Origin: SAR202 cluster bacterium Casp-Chloro-G4
Lineage (GTDB): Bacteria; Chloroflexota; Dehalococcoidia; Lucifugimonadales; JADFKI01
Assembly (NCBI GenBank): GCA_002816705.1
Contig: MUCK01000004.1
Span: 1 to 34,568, forward strand
Direction: 5' to 3'
Length of the DNA stretch: 34,568 nt
Position 1 is the stretch's first letter, and each line of letters begins with the position of its first letter. Under the pieces are notes generated by a model. That model did not search any database, was not told the DNA's origin, and saw only the letters and a list, made by a program, of their open reading frames with translations. This document shows positions 17,938-25,300 of this stretch, piece by piece. A program made the translations under genes and the position numbers.

Positions 17938-17979
17938 CTCTTCTCCCTCGACGGGAGAGGATTAAGGTGAGGGTGAGGC
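17938..17979. repeat. Short interspersed palindromic repeat, CCCTC/GGGAG type
   Basis: TCTCCC (17942-17947) and GGGAGA (17953-17958) form a stem with a 5-nt loop, followed by ATTAAGGTGAGGGTGAGG. This pattern (CTCTCCCT-loop-GGGAGAGG then GGTGAGGGTG) is a widespread intergenic repeat found in many copies in various bacterial genomes. Only one copy lies in this window, so the repeat call rests on recognition of the pattern. Confidence 0.6.
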
Positions 17980-18018
17980 GCCTGCCAACAAGACGACGCT
18001 CGCTTAATACTTTAACGC

Positions 18019-18052
18019 CTTAGATTCCTCTATGCGCTCGGAATGACATAGG
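18019..18052. repeat. Short interspersed repeat, GATTCCTC...CGGAATGACA type, copy 1
   Basis: AGATTCCTCT (18022-18031) and GCTCGGAATGACA flank a short loop; ATTCC (18024-18028) pairs with GGAAT (18040-18044). A longer relative lies at 34417-34474 with the same AGATTCCTCT start and CTCGGGATGACA end. Confidence 0.6.
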
Positions 18053-18105
18053 TATTGCATGTGTGAACGGTCCCCCTCAAACCCACTACCCAACAATCGC
18101 CTCTC

Positions 18106-18134
18106 TTGCCAAGCAACCACGGCCCGGCTAAACT
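18106..18134 (+). promoter_or_regulatory. Promoter-like sequence for the NHL-repeat gene
   Basis: TTGCCA (18106-18111) and TAAACT (18129-18134) with a 17-bp spacer, about 100 nt before the NHL start. The -10 sequence TAAACT is shared with the promoter proposed at 22326-22355. Confidence 0.45.
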
Positions 18135-18233
18135 GCATCGCCATAGAGACTTTGTCTTCAACATGCGTTCACGCCTCAACGTTCGAGGCATTTCCCATGA
18201 AAGAAAAACCTTAGCCCCCGGGAGGATGAAAAC

Positions 18234-19106
18234 ATGACAATCGTTGGCACACAGACCAAATACGAAGCAATTCTGGACTTCCCCAGGCTGCCCGCCGGAG
18301 AAGAGTTCGGCGTAGTCAGTTCTGTTGCCACTGACTCGCAGGACAACCTGTACGTCTTCCAGCGAAAAGACCCGGTGATGATGGTGTTCGATAAGGACGG
18401 CAACTTCCTTAACTCCTGGGGCAACGGCGCCGTCGAGTCGCCCCACGGTTTGACCATCGCCAACGACCTGGTGTACATCACGGACAGGGAAGGTTCCGTC
18501 GCCGTTAAGTTCAGCCTGGACGGCAAACCCATCCAGATTCTGGGCCAGCGCGGCTTTTACTCGGATACGGGCTGCGAAGTCGCCGGCGAACTGGTCCCGC
18601 GAGCGGCCGGACCCTTCAATTTCCCAACGGAGATGGCCCCTGGACCGTCCGGCGACATCTACGTCTCCGACGGCTACCGCAACAGCCGAATCCACAGGTT
18701 CTCTGCTGATGGCCAACTGAAGAACTCCTGGGGCACCCCCGGCAACACGGAGCCGGGCCAGTTCCAGCTTCCCCACAGCATCATGGTGGACGCCGACGAG
18801 AAGGTCTACGTCTGCGACCGGGCCAACAAACGCATTCAGATTTTCACGGCCGATGGCGAGTTCATAACCATGTGGACCGGTATGGGCGGCCCCAACAATA
18901 TGGTCCAGGACAGGGATGGCTTGTTCTATATCGCAGAGCAGGCTTACGACGGCAACCCGGACTGCCTGACGATTCGCGATGGTGACGGCGAAATCGTCGA
19001 CAGGTGGCCTGTGCGCCATGCCCACGGCCTATGGGTCGATTCCCGTAGGGATATTTACCTTGGCCTGACCACATTCCGCAACGTGGACAAGTACGTTCGC
19101 AATTGA
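18234..19106 (+). CDS. NHL-repeat beta-propeller protein, peptidyl-hydroxyglycine lyase-like
   Basis: The 290-residue protein is made of NHL repeats: VATDSQDNLYVFQR, MAPGPSGDIYVSDGYRNSRIHRFS, IMVDADEKVYVCDRANKRIQIFTADG and others, forming about six propeller blades. The repeat pattern and the Y-R-N-S-R-I and DRANKRIQ segments resemble the peptidyl-alpha-hydroxyglycine amidating lyase group, but no signal peptide is present and bacterial members are mostly uncharacterised. GGGAGG precedes the ATG at 8 nt. It is the first gene of a co-directional series with LLM oxidoreductase, bicupin and LigB genes, so a lyase or lactonase role in the same catabolic route is plausible. The substrate is not known. 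Confidence 0.8.
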   Translation: MTIVGTQTKYEAILDFPRLPAGEEFGVVSSVATDSQDNLYVFQRKDPVMMVFDKDGNFLNSWGNGAVESPHGLTIANDLVYITDREGSVAVKFSLDGKPIQILGQRGFYSDTGCEVAGELVPRAAGPFNFPTEMAPGPSGDIYVSDGYRNSRIHRFSADGQLKNSWGTPGNTEPGQFQLPHSIMVDADEKVYVCDRANKRIQIFTADGEFITMWTGMGGPNNMVQDRDGLFYIAEQAYDGNPDCLTIRDGDGEIVDRWPVRHAHGLWVDSRRDIYLGLTTFRNVDKYVRN

Positions 19107-19186
19107 TTATTTTTGGGTTTCGGGCAAAGCGATTTTTGGTGTTCTCAACCCTGCATTGAGTGGGACCGCTCGGGAGGTCTTTTAAA

Positions 19187-20296
19187 ATGGAAAGAATGCA
19201 AATAGGCCTTTACGACGTGTTCAGTCCGGCGGTCATGGCCGAATCGCCCGTGGCCGCCGACGTTTATGACGACCACATCCGCACCGCACAAGAGGCGGAG
19301 CAGATGGGTTACGAGTACTACTTCTCGATAGAGCACCAGACGTCGGCATTGAGCAACCTCAGCGCGCCCAACATCTACCTGACTGCGTTGGCGCGGGCCA
19401 CCAGTGTCATTCGCTTTGGCATGATGATCTACCAGCTACCCTTTCACCAGCCCATTCGGTTGGCGCAGGACACTGCCATGCTGGACCAGCTTTCCAGGGG
19501 AAGGCTGGAATTCGGGGCAGGAACCGGAGTTTCACCCCACGAGTTTATTCGCTGGAACGTACCCTTCGAAAAGCGCCGCAAGATCAGCGAAGAGGTGCTG
19601 GAAATCATCTTGCAGGCGTGGACGGAGCAGTCCGTCACATTCGACGGCGAGTTCTTTAAGTTTATCCAGGTGCTTACTACGCCCAAGCCGTACCAGGACC
19701 CTCATCCGCCCGTCTGGTTTGCGGCACACAGCGCGGCAAGTTTCGAGTACGCAGCCCGTATGAATTTCAGCGTGTCGCAAAACATAGACACTGACCCGGT
19801 CGTAGGGGAGAAATTCGCCAACTGGCGCAAACTGAGTGAGGCATATGGCCACGACGATCCCAAGCCCAAGGCATTCCTCACGCGACACGTCCACGTGGCG
19901 GAGACCGACGAGCAGGCCAGGGCGGAAGCGGAGCCACACCTCGTTATGCCTCGGGAGCCCGACCCTGAGTTCGACGATTCTGGCCGGGACGCGATGGCTC
20001 GAGCGGGCATGGCTCTGGGCCTGGACAATCGATACGCCAACCATGAGCCCACGCCGGAGCAGATGGAGTTGCAGCGCATCTTTCGGGAGCGTGGCAGGTC
20101 CTACGACTTCTGGGTGGACAACGGCATTGCCATTGTAGGCAGTCCGGACACGGTGACACGCAAGATGATGGAACAGCGAGACCTGATCGGCCACGACGTG
20201 TTCTGCGCGCATCACGTCTTCGGGCACATGCCCCGGGACACGGTCAAGAAATCCATCGACCTTTTCGGCAAAGAGGTCCTGCCTTCCTTTCGATAG
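19187..20296 (+). CDS. LLM-class flavin-dependent oxidoreductase (luciferase-like monooxygenase)
   Basis: This 369-residue protein belongs to the bacterial luciferase-like family, which uses FMN or F420 for monooxygenation or hydride transfer. Family marks are the N-terminal strand IGLYDVFSP, the EHQ motif YYFSIEHQTSALSN, IRFGMMIYQLPFHQPIRLAQDTAMLDQLSRGRLEFGAGTG with its flavin phosphate-binding glycines, and a C-terminal GSPDTVTRKM segment. The ATG at 19187 has GGAGGT 8 nt upstream; an in-frame start at 19160 lacks one. Many paralogues of this family are a known trait of SAR202 Chloroflexota, where they are proposed to oxidise recalcitrant organic matter. Next to a dioxygenase-like gene, it may hydroxylate a ring or chain substrate. 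Confidence 0.88.
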   Translation: MERMQIGLYDVFSPAVMAESPVAADVYDDHIRTAQEAEQMGYEYYFSIEHQTSALSNLSAPNIYLTALARATSVIRFGMMIYQLPFHQPIRLAQDTAMLDQLSRGRLEFGAGTGVSPHEFIRWNVPFEKRRKISEEVLEIILQAWTEQSVTFDGEFFKFIQVLTTPKPYQDPHPPVWFAAHSAASFEYAARMNFSVSQNIDTDPVVGEKFANWRKLSEAYGHDDPKPKAFLTRHVHVAETDEQARAEAEPHLVMPREPDPEFDDSGRDAMARAGMALGLDNRYANHEPTPEQMELQRIFRERGRSYDFWVDNGIAIVGSPDTVTRKMMEQRDLIGHDVFCAHHVFGHMPRDTVKKSIDLFGKEVLPSFR

Positions 20297-20403
20297 AGGA
20301 CCGTCCACTTTCGTAAATCTTAAGTTGGGGAGTCGGCATCAACCGGAACCCGAACGAACGCCAGCATATATCGTTTTGCTTTCTATTAAAAAAGGAGAAT
20401 TTT

Positions 20404-21099
20404 TTGGAACCTGTTATAAGAAGTCACAAGGGCCTTTTTGAGCCCCACGGAGCATCGGCCAGGCTTATTTGGCTGGACGACAACCCACCCACATGCACCA
20501 TGACCTACCTGGAGATAGACCCAGGCAGGACCAGCCCTCATCACATCCACGAGTGGGAGCACGAGGTGTACATCATTGAGGGCACCGGCACGCTGGTGTG
20601 CGACGGCAAGGAGTACCCGGTCAAGGCGGGTGACGCCATATACGTGCCACCGAACGTCGATCACTACACGCTGAACAGCGGTGGCCCCGGCGTGCTGCGG
20701 CGCATCGAGGTCAACCCGCTTATTGCAGCGCAGAGCGGCGGCGCACAGAACGACGGCGGCGAGGGCACGGGGCAGGTCCCTGTCATCCGCAACCTGGCGG
20801 ATCTTGGCCTGGTGCCGGGACCGGCGCAGCCCGTCATATCCACGCCTGAAGGTGCGACCAATTACATGACGGCGCACCGCTGCCTGGGCGGAAACGACAA
20901 CAGCCCTATGCACGGGCATGAGTGGGAGCACATGGGTTTTATACTTGACGGCTCCTGTCTGCTCATCGTGGAGGGCAAGGAGTACACAGTTACCGAGGGT
21001 GATGCCGTTCTCGTGCCGCCTCATGCCGACCACAAATGGCGAGCCATCGGCGCGAACAAGGCCGCCTGGCTGGTCTTCAATCCGATAGCTAGGTCATAG
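20404..21099 (+). CDS. Bicupin protein (two cupin_2 domains)
   Basis: A 231-residue protein with two cupin barrels. Domain 1 (about 30-105) has the motif HHIHEWEHEVYIIEG with H47, H49 and E54, and H87 in VPPNVDH, a complete metal site. Domain 2 (about 150-230) reads MHGHEWEHMGFILDG with H170 and H172, and H210 in VPPHADH, but the position of E54 is Met (M177), so its metal site is altered. Such proteins include dioxygenases, isomerases and sugar-binding proteins. Translation begins at TTG, 6 nt after AAGGAG. It lies between the LLM oxidoreductase and LigB-like genes on the same strand, suggesting a role in the same oxidative catabolism. Confidence 0.85.
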   Translation: MEPVIRSHKGLFEPHGASARLIWLDDNPPTCTMTYLEIDPGRTSPHHIHEWEHEVYIIEGTGTLVCDGKEYPVKAGDAIYVPPNVDHYTLNSGGPGVLRRIEVNPLIAAQSGGAQNDGGEGTGQVPVIRNLADLGLVPGPAQPVISTPEGATNYMTAHRCLGGNDNSPMHGHEWEHMGFILDGSCLLIVEGKEYTVTEGDAVLVPPHADHKWRAIGANKAAWLVFNPIARS

Positions 21100-21189
21100 C
21101 GCGAGGGCATGGCGCAAAGGAAAAGAGCAAAAGATATTACGAATCAAAAGAGTATCGTTATTGTAAATCCAAATTAATCAGGGGAACCC

Positions 21190-21195
21190 GGAGGT
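21190..21195 (+). promoter_or_regulatory. Shine-Dalgarno site that points to an ATC start for the LigB-like gene
   Basis: GGAGGT at 21190-21195 is followed by 5 nt and then ATC at 21201. No ATG, GTG, TTG or CTG start occurs in frame between the upstream in-frame TAA (21195-21197) and the ATG at 21240, which has no ribosome site before it. Confidence 0.6.
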
Positions 21196-21200
21196 AAGAT

Positions 21201-22172
21201 ATCGCGGAGATACTAGGACTTGGCTGCACCCACGCACCTATGATTTTGTTTCCACCGGAGCATTGGAAGAACGTAAGGAAGGGCCTGGGTGGGCGTATTC
21301 CTAACTACCAGCCCCCTGAAGAGTTGGTTTCCGACCTGGGCGACGATAACGGCCTGACCCAGGACAAGATTAATCACCAGCGCATCATGGATGCCTTCGC
21401 CGTTCTTCGCGAGAAGCTGCACGCGTGGAAACCCGACGCGGTCATACTCATAGGCGACGACCAAGCAGAGAACTTCAAGCGTGAAAATCTGCCCACGTTC
21501 TGCATGTACACAGGCTCGCAGGTGGACGGTTACCCTTTCCACGCCGCCAGCGACGACAATAACGTGTGGAAGATTCAGCCGGAGACCAAGTTCTCCTACA
21601 ACTGCCCGGATAAGTTCGCGACCGACCTCGTCAAATTCGTTATCCGTGACGGCTTTGATATGTCATCTTCCACAGAACTGGCTGGATGGGAGTGGGGCCT
21701 GCCCCACGCCCACATCAACCCGCTAATGTACCTGGACCAGGACGGCGAATTGCCCATTCTGCCGCTGTTCGTAAACTGCCTCGGCGAGGAGGCTGGCGAC
21801 GGCTATCCTCCCAGGCCCACGGCCAAGCGCTGCCACGAACTGGGCCAGTCCATACGCCGTTTCCTGGACACCAGGTCCGAGCGTGTGGCCGTGATAGCGT
21901 CTTCAAGCTGGTCACACTTCTTCCTGACTGAGAAGTTCGACCGATGCGCCTTCGACAGCGAGTTCGACCACCGAAATCTTGAGCTGGTTCGTAGTGGCCA
22001 GGGCAGCAAGCTGGCGGAGCTTACGCCAGAAGAGTTGCAGTCCTCCGGCGATCACGAATTCCTGAACTGGATGATAACGCTGGGTGTTGTAGGCGATAGG
22101 CCAGCCGAAATCCTGGACGCGCTGGACGCTCAGTCTCAGATATCGTTCAAGGTCTTCGCAGTCTGGGAATAG
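21201..22172 (+). CDS. LigB-like extradiol dioxygenase-family protein with apparent ATC start
   Basis: The 323-residue product resembles the catalytic LigB subunit of class III extradiol dioxygenases (protocatechuate 4,5-dioxygenase type). Read from ATC 21201 it begins AEILGLGCTHAPM, whose H11 is the first iron ligand. A start at ATG 21240 would remove it. The catalytic His (SSSWSHFFL, H239) and the Glu ligand (DSEFDHR, E254) are present. The second iron His, usually in a NDH or DDH motif, is Gln here (LIGDDQAENF, Q88). Thus it may be a divergent dioxygenase or a non-redox hydrolase of the fold. It follows LLM oxidoreductase and bicupin genes, a setting that suits ring or enol cleavage. Confidence 0.82.
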   Translation: MAEILGLGCTHAPMILFPPEHWKNVRKGLGGRIPNYQPPEELVSDLGDDNGLTQDKINHQRIMDAFAVLREKLHAWKPDAVILIGDDQAENFKRENLPTFCMYTGSQVDGYPFHAASDDNNVWKIQPETKFSYNCPDKFATDLVKFVIRDGFDMSSSTELAGWEWGLPHAHINPLMYLDQDGELPILPLFVNCLGEEAGDGYPPRPTAKRCHELGQSIRRFLDTRSERVAVIASSSWSHFFLTEKFDRCAFDSEFDHRNLELVRSGQGSKLAELTPEELQSSGDHEFLNWMITLGVVGDRPAEILDALDAQSQISFKVFAVWE

Positions 22173-22246
22173 GCTTGGATAATCAGCTTACGGTGGACGG
22201 AGTACGATCAACAAACGGAATATTATGCGAAATATGTGAAGCCACA

Positions 22247-22263
22247 CTTCAGGTGACCTGAAG
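22247..22263. promoter_or_regulatory. Perfect 17-nt palindrome between the LigB-like and DUF3500 genes
   Basis: CTTCAGGT-G-ACCTGAAG has 8-bp arms around one central base. It lies 75 nt after the LigB-like stop and 63 nt before the proposed -35 box of the DUF3500 gene. The tight symmetry suits a dimeric regulator site more than a terminator; no T-run follows. Confidence 0.4.
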
Positions 22264-22325
22264 CATTTCCTGCGCACTTAGTCCCCAATTAGCGATAGGT
22301 CTGTGGCACATTAAAGACGCGTCTG

Positions 22326-22355
22326 TTGACAGGATTAGAAGGCCGATAATAAACT
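22326..22355 (+). promoter_or_regulatory. Promoter for the DUF3500 gene
   Basis: A perfect TTGACA (22326-22331) and TAAACT (22350-22355) are spaced by 18 bp, leaving a leader of about 75 nt before the TTG start at 22439. Confidence 0.5.
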
Positions 22356-22438
22356 CACTGCAATATTGGGTTCCCACACAACCCCGAAATATGGGGACCT
22401 CACTGTTTGATTGAACCTGAAATTGGGAGGAGACGAAC

Positions 22439-23437
22439 TTGGCCACAGAAATCCAGCACGGCCACGCACATGCGGCAGCGGCCTCTGATATAACCGGGGC
22501 GGCAAAGAAATTCCTGGCTAGCCTTTCCGGAGACCAGAAGGCTAAGGCGATGATCGAGTACACCAAGGGCGAACGGTTCTTCTGGTACTACCCGCCGCTT
22601 AACAGGCAGGGACTGCCGCTACGGGATATGAACGATTCCCAGCGCGAACTGGCGATGAACGTCATAAAGACCACCATGAGCGAGGAGGGCTACAACCGCT
22701 CCAAGCTAATCATGGAACTCGAGGACATTCTTGGCCCCCTGGAGGCTGAGGAAGACAATGTGGGCTGGGAAAGAAGGCCCGATCTCTACTACTGGACCAT
22801 TTTCGGCGAACCGGGTGGAGACGGCCCCTGGGCTTGGCGTGTAGAGGGACATCACATCTCGGTGCAGTTCAGCATCTGGGGCGACAACATCATAGCCTCG
22901 ACGCCGTTCTTCTTTGGGGCCAACCCCGCAGAGGTTCCCAAGGGTCCCAAGCAGGGCCAACGAGTCCTACACGTCAGGGAGGACACAGGATTCGAGCTGC
23001 TGAACTCTCTGGATGCCAGTCAGCGCGTTAGGGCTATCGTGCACGAAAAGGCGCCGTGGGACATCTACACCTACAACGCTACCAGGCCATCGCTGCCCGA
23101 GGGAGAGGGGCTTCCTGCGTCGGAGATGACCGGCTCACAGCGGGAGATTCTAATGTCTCTCATTGCGGAGTACGTGAACCAGGTCCGAGGCGAATTTGCT
23201 GACCAGAAGATGGCTGAAATTCAAAAGAAGGGCATCGACGACTTCTTCTTCTCGTGGCATGGCGGCACTACCAGGGCCGACAAGCATTACTACAGGATTC
23301 ACGGCGGTACCTTCGTTGTCGAATTCGACAACTTCCAGAACGATGCCAATCACATCCACTCGGTGATTCGCGACGTGAACAACGACTTCGCGAACGACGT
23401 GATTCGTGAGCACCGCATCATGTACCACATCGACTAG
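22439..23437 (+). CDS. DUF3500-family protein
   Basis: A 332-residue protein recognised as DUF3500 from the segment SWHGGTTRADKHYYRIHGGTFV, VEFDNFQNDANHIHSVIRD and the opening LSGDQKAKAMIEYTKGERFFWYYPP. The family has no established biochemical function. The conserved W-R-x-x-G-H-H and N-D-A-N-H-I-H segments are rich in His, Asp and Asn and could bind a metal. An N-terminal stretch HGHAHAAAAS is His/Ala-rich, but there is no signal peptide. The TTG start follows GGGAGGAG. It has its own promoter and is closed by a strong terminator, so it can be expressed alone, although it sits at the end of the oxidoreductase block. Confidence 0.85.
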   Translation: MATEIQHGHAHAAAASDITGAAKKFLASLSGDQKAKAMIEYTKGERFFWYYPPLNRQGLPLRDMNDSQRELAMNVIKTTMSEEGYNRSKLIMELEDILGPLEAEEDNVGWERRPDLYYWTIFGEPGGDGPWAWRVEGHHISVQFSIWGDNIIASTPFFFGANPAEVPKGPKQGQRVLHVREDTGFELLNSLDASQRVRAIVHEKAPWDIYTYNATRPSLPEGEGLPASEMTGSQREILMSLIAEYVNQVRGEFADQKMAEIQKKGIDDFFFSWHGGTTRADKHYYRIHGGTFVVEFDNFQNDANHIHSVIRDVNNDFANDVIREHRIMYHID

Positions 23438-23467
23438 TCACTGGTAACCTGGCTAAGAAGCTAATCT

Positions 23468-23507
23468 AGTATGGCCCCCTGATACGTCCGGGGGCCATAC
23501 TTATTTG
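23468..23507 (+). terminator. Rho-independent terminator after the DUF3500 gene
   Basis: A 12-bp stem, AGTATGGCCCCC (23468-23479) with GGGGGCCATACT (23490-23501), loop of 10 nt, followed by TATTTG. This is the strongest terminator in the window and separates the catabolic block from the dehydrogenase/ABC region. Confidence 0.85.
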
Positions 23508-23572
23508 ATAGGCTAAACGCGCTGGATGTGGTTCACAATAGGAAAAGAAATTCGAGTTATATCGAACCAAGT

Positions 23573-23596
23573 ATTGTGGATACGCTATGCCACAAT
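23573..23596 (+). promoter_or_regulatory. Leader hairpin upstream of the dehydrogenase/permease fusion gene
   Basis: ATTGTGG (23573-23579) and CCACAAT (23590-23596) form a perfect 7-bp stem with a 10-nt loop, 21 nt before the ATG. A second small dyad TTCGA/TCGAA lies at 23551-23566. Either could be an operator or a 5'-leader structure. No convincing -35/-10 pair was found. Confidence 0.35.
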
Positions 23597-23617
23597 CGTG
23601 TGTAGGTGGTCAAGAAA

Positions 23618-25075
23618 ATGGCGAATATCGGATTCGTAGGCTTGGGCGTAATGGGGAGCCGCATGGTCCAGCGCCTCATGGATGCGGGCCACACAGTGAC
23701 CGGATACAACCGCACCAGGTCCAAGGCAGAGGAGCTGTTGGACAATGGCATGCTATGGGGCGATACGCCGCGCGCCGTCGCCGAGGCCTCTGAATACACG
23801 CTGAGCATGGTTTCCAACACCGAGGCACTTTATGCCATCACGGGCGGTCCCGACGGCGTGCTGGCAGGCCTGAGTCCAGGCAAGTTCTACGTGGACATCA
23901 GCACCGTGAGCCCGGCCGCCAGCAGGGACCTCGCCAAACAGGTTTTGGGTACTGGGGCGCAAATGCTGGATGCCCCGGTCTCCGGCAGCGTCATTACGTT
24001 GGAGCAGGGCACCCTGTCGCTCATGGTTGGGGGCGACCCTGAGGCCTTCGAGGCGGTCAAGCCGATACTGGAGGCCATCGGGCCTACCGTAAATTACGTC
24101 GGCGAAAATGGCCTGGCAGTCACTATGAAAGTTGCGACGAACCTCAGCCTCGTGGTCCAGATGCTGGCATTCTGTGAGGGCGTTCTTCTGGCTGAGAAGA
24201 GTGGCATCAAGCGCGAGACCGCCGTTGAGGTGCTATTGAATAGCGTCATAGCGTCGCCCATGATCAAGTACCGAGGCCCCTTCGTGCTGGATATGCCAGA
24301 CGAGGCCTGGTTCGATGTGAACATGATGCAGAAGGACCTGAGTCTGGCCCTGGAATTGGGCAAAGAGATGGATGTTCCCCTGCCAACCTCGTCCGTCACC
24401 AACGAGTTTCTTACAGCAGCGCGCGGCATGGGGATGCAAAATCAGGACTTCGCCGTTATTTTCGAGGTGCTTGCCGCTATGTCCGGCGCAACTATGGTGA
24501 TTACTATCGCTGTGGGAGCCGTCATCGGCGCAGCTTCGGGATACTTCGGGGGGCACATCGATGAGCTATTCATTCGCATTGTTGATCTACAAAATGCGTT
24601 GCCCTTTATTTTGGCGGCGCTAGTCGCAGTCGGAGTCTTTGGAGCAAGCTTCGGAACCCTTCTCGTAATTGTAGCGATCTTTTCCTGGGGCGGTACGGCG
24701 CGACAAATCCGGGGCGAGGTCCTCCAAATAAAAGAGATGGACTACGTATCCCTCGCCAGAGTGGCTGATGCGTCGCCTACTCGAATCATTTTCCGACACC
24801 TGCTTCCGGGTGTAACAAATACGCTAATCGTGGTTGCTACCTTGGGCACGGGGCAGATCATACTCACTGAAGCCACACAAAGCTTCCTGAGCGTGGGCAT
24901 TCCGCCCCCCAATCCTGCCTGGGGCAGTATGGTATCGGACGGCAGAGACTACATTGGCTCAGCCTGGTGGATTGCGGTTATTCCCGGCGTGGCCATCGCA
25001 CTAGTCGTGGTTTCCCTCAACTTCTTGGGAGACTGGCTGCGCGACCATTTCGATCCCAGGTTAAGACAGATTTAA
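23618..25075 (+). CDS. Chimeric protein: beta-hydroxyacid dehydrogenase fused to truncated DppC-type permease
   Basis: Residues 1-289 form an essentially complete 3-hydroxyisobutyrate dehydrogenase-family enzyme: IGFVGLGVMGSRM (NAD(P) site), DAPVSGS, and GLAVTMKVATN with catalytic K171 and N175. It ends FAVIFEVLAAMSG, where the family normally stops within a few residues. From about residue 291 the same frame continues as the C-terminal two thirds of a DppC/OppC permease (AVIGAASGYFGG, the EAA loop EMDYVSLARVADASPTRIIFRHLLPG, ending GDWLRDHFDPRLRQI). The permease lacks its first membrane helix, its periplasmic segment and part of helix 2. The ATG follows AGGTGG. It could be a true fusion, a recombination scar, or an assembly join near 24488; no known protein has this order to my knowledge. 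Confidence 0.85.
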   Translation: MANIGFVGLGVMGSRMVQRLMDAGHTVTGYNRTRSKAEELLDNGMLWGDTPRAVAEASEYTLSMVSNTEALYAITGGPDGVLAGLSPGKFYVDISTVSPAASRDLAKQVLGTGAQMLDAPVSGSVITLEQGTLSLMVGGDPEAFEAVKPILEAIGPTVNYVGENGLAVTMKVATNLSLVVQMLAFCEGVLLAEKSGIKRETAVEVLLNSVIASPMIKYRGPFVLDMPDEAWFDVNMMQKDLSLALELGKEMDVPLPTSSVTNEFLTAARGMGMQNQDFAVIFEVLAAMSGATMVITIAVGAVIGAASGYFGGHIDELFIRIVDLQNALPFILAALVAVGVFGASFGTLLVIVAIFSWGGTARQIRGEVLQIKEMDYVSLARVADASPTRIIFRHLLPGVTNTLIVVATLGTGQIILTEATQSFLSVGIPPPNPAWGSMVSDGRDYIGSAWWIAVIPGVAIALVVVSLNFLGDWLRDHFDPRLRQI

Positions 25076-25170
25076 CCGGCCACAGGATGTCTCTCCAGGG
25101 TGTTGTGTGGTTCGCGCAAATCACGACTCTTACCCACTGAGCAATTGATGTCGAAGTCGTTGGGGTACGA

Positions 25171-25199
25171 TTGACATCCCTAATATGAGGACTTATAGT
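25171..25199 (+). promoter_or_regulatory. Promoter for the first ABC-transporter operon
   Basis: A perfect TTGACA (25171-25176) and TATAGT (25194-25199) with the ideal 17-bp spacer, about 100 nt before the TTG start of the substrate-binding lipoprotein. Confidence 0.75.
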
Positions 25200-25300
25200 T
25201 GTTGGCATCTAAGGCCACCATTTAGATTAAAAACCTGATTGCACATAGGGAAAACTGTGTGCATGTGACAGATTGTCATCGAATAGAGGAGGAGTCTCAA

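Larger units (their letters stand above)
17864..18233. other. 370-nt intergenic region with two interspersed repeats and a promoter
   Basis: No coding frame is convincing here. The first half holds two short repeat elements (17938-17979 and 18019-18052); the second half holds the promoter-like pair at 18106-18134 and a long leader for the NHL gene. The region marks the change from housekeeping genes (polA, metH) to the accessory catabolic block. Confidence 0.7.

Noticed and set aside
18030-19025. 331-codon minus-strand open frame opposite the NHL gene
   Set aside because: It lies antisense to a clear NHL-repeat protein and has no recognisable motif or ribosome site; long antisense frames are expected in GC-rich codon usage.
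19532-20308. 258-codon minus-strand frame opposite the LLM oxidoreductase gene
   Set aside because: It is the mirror of a well-supported gene and shows no domain signature.
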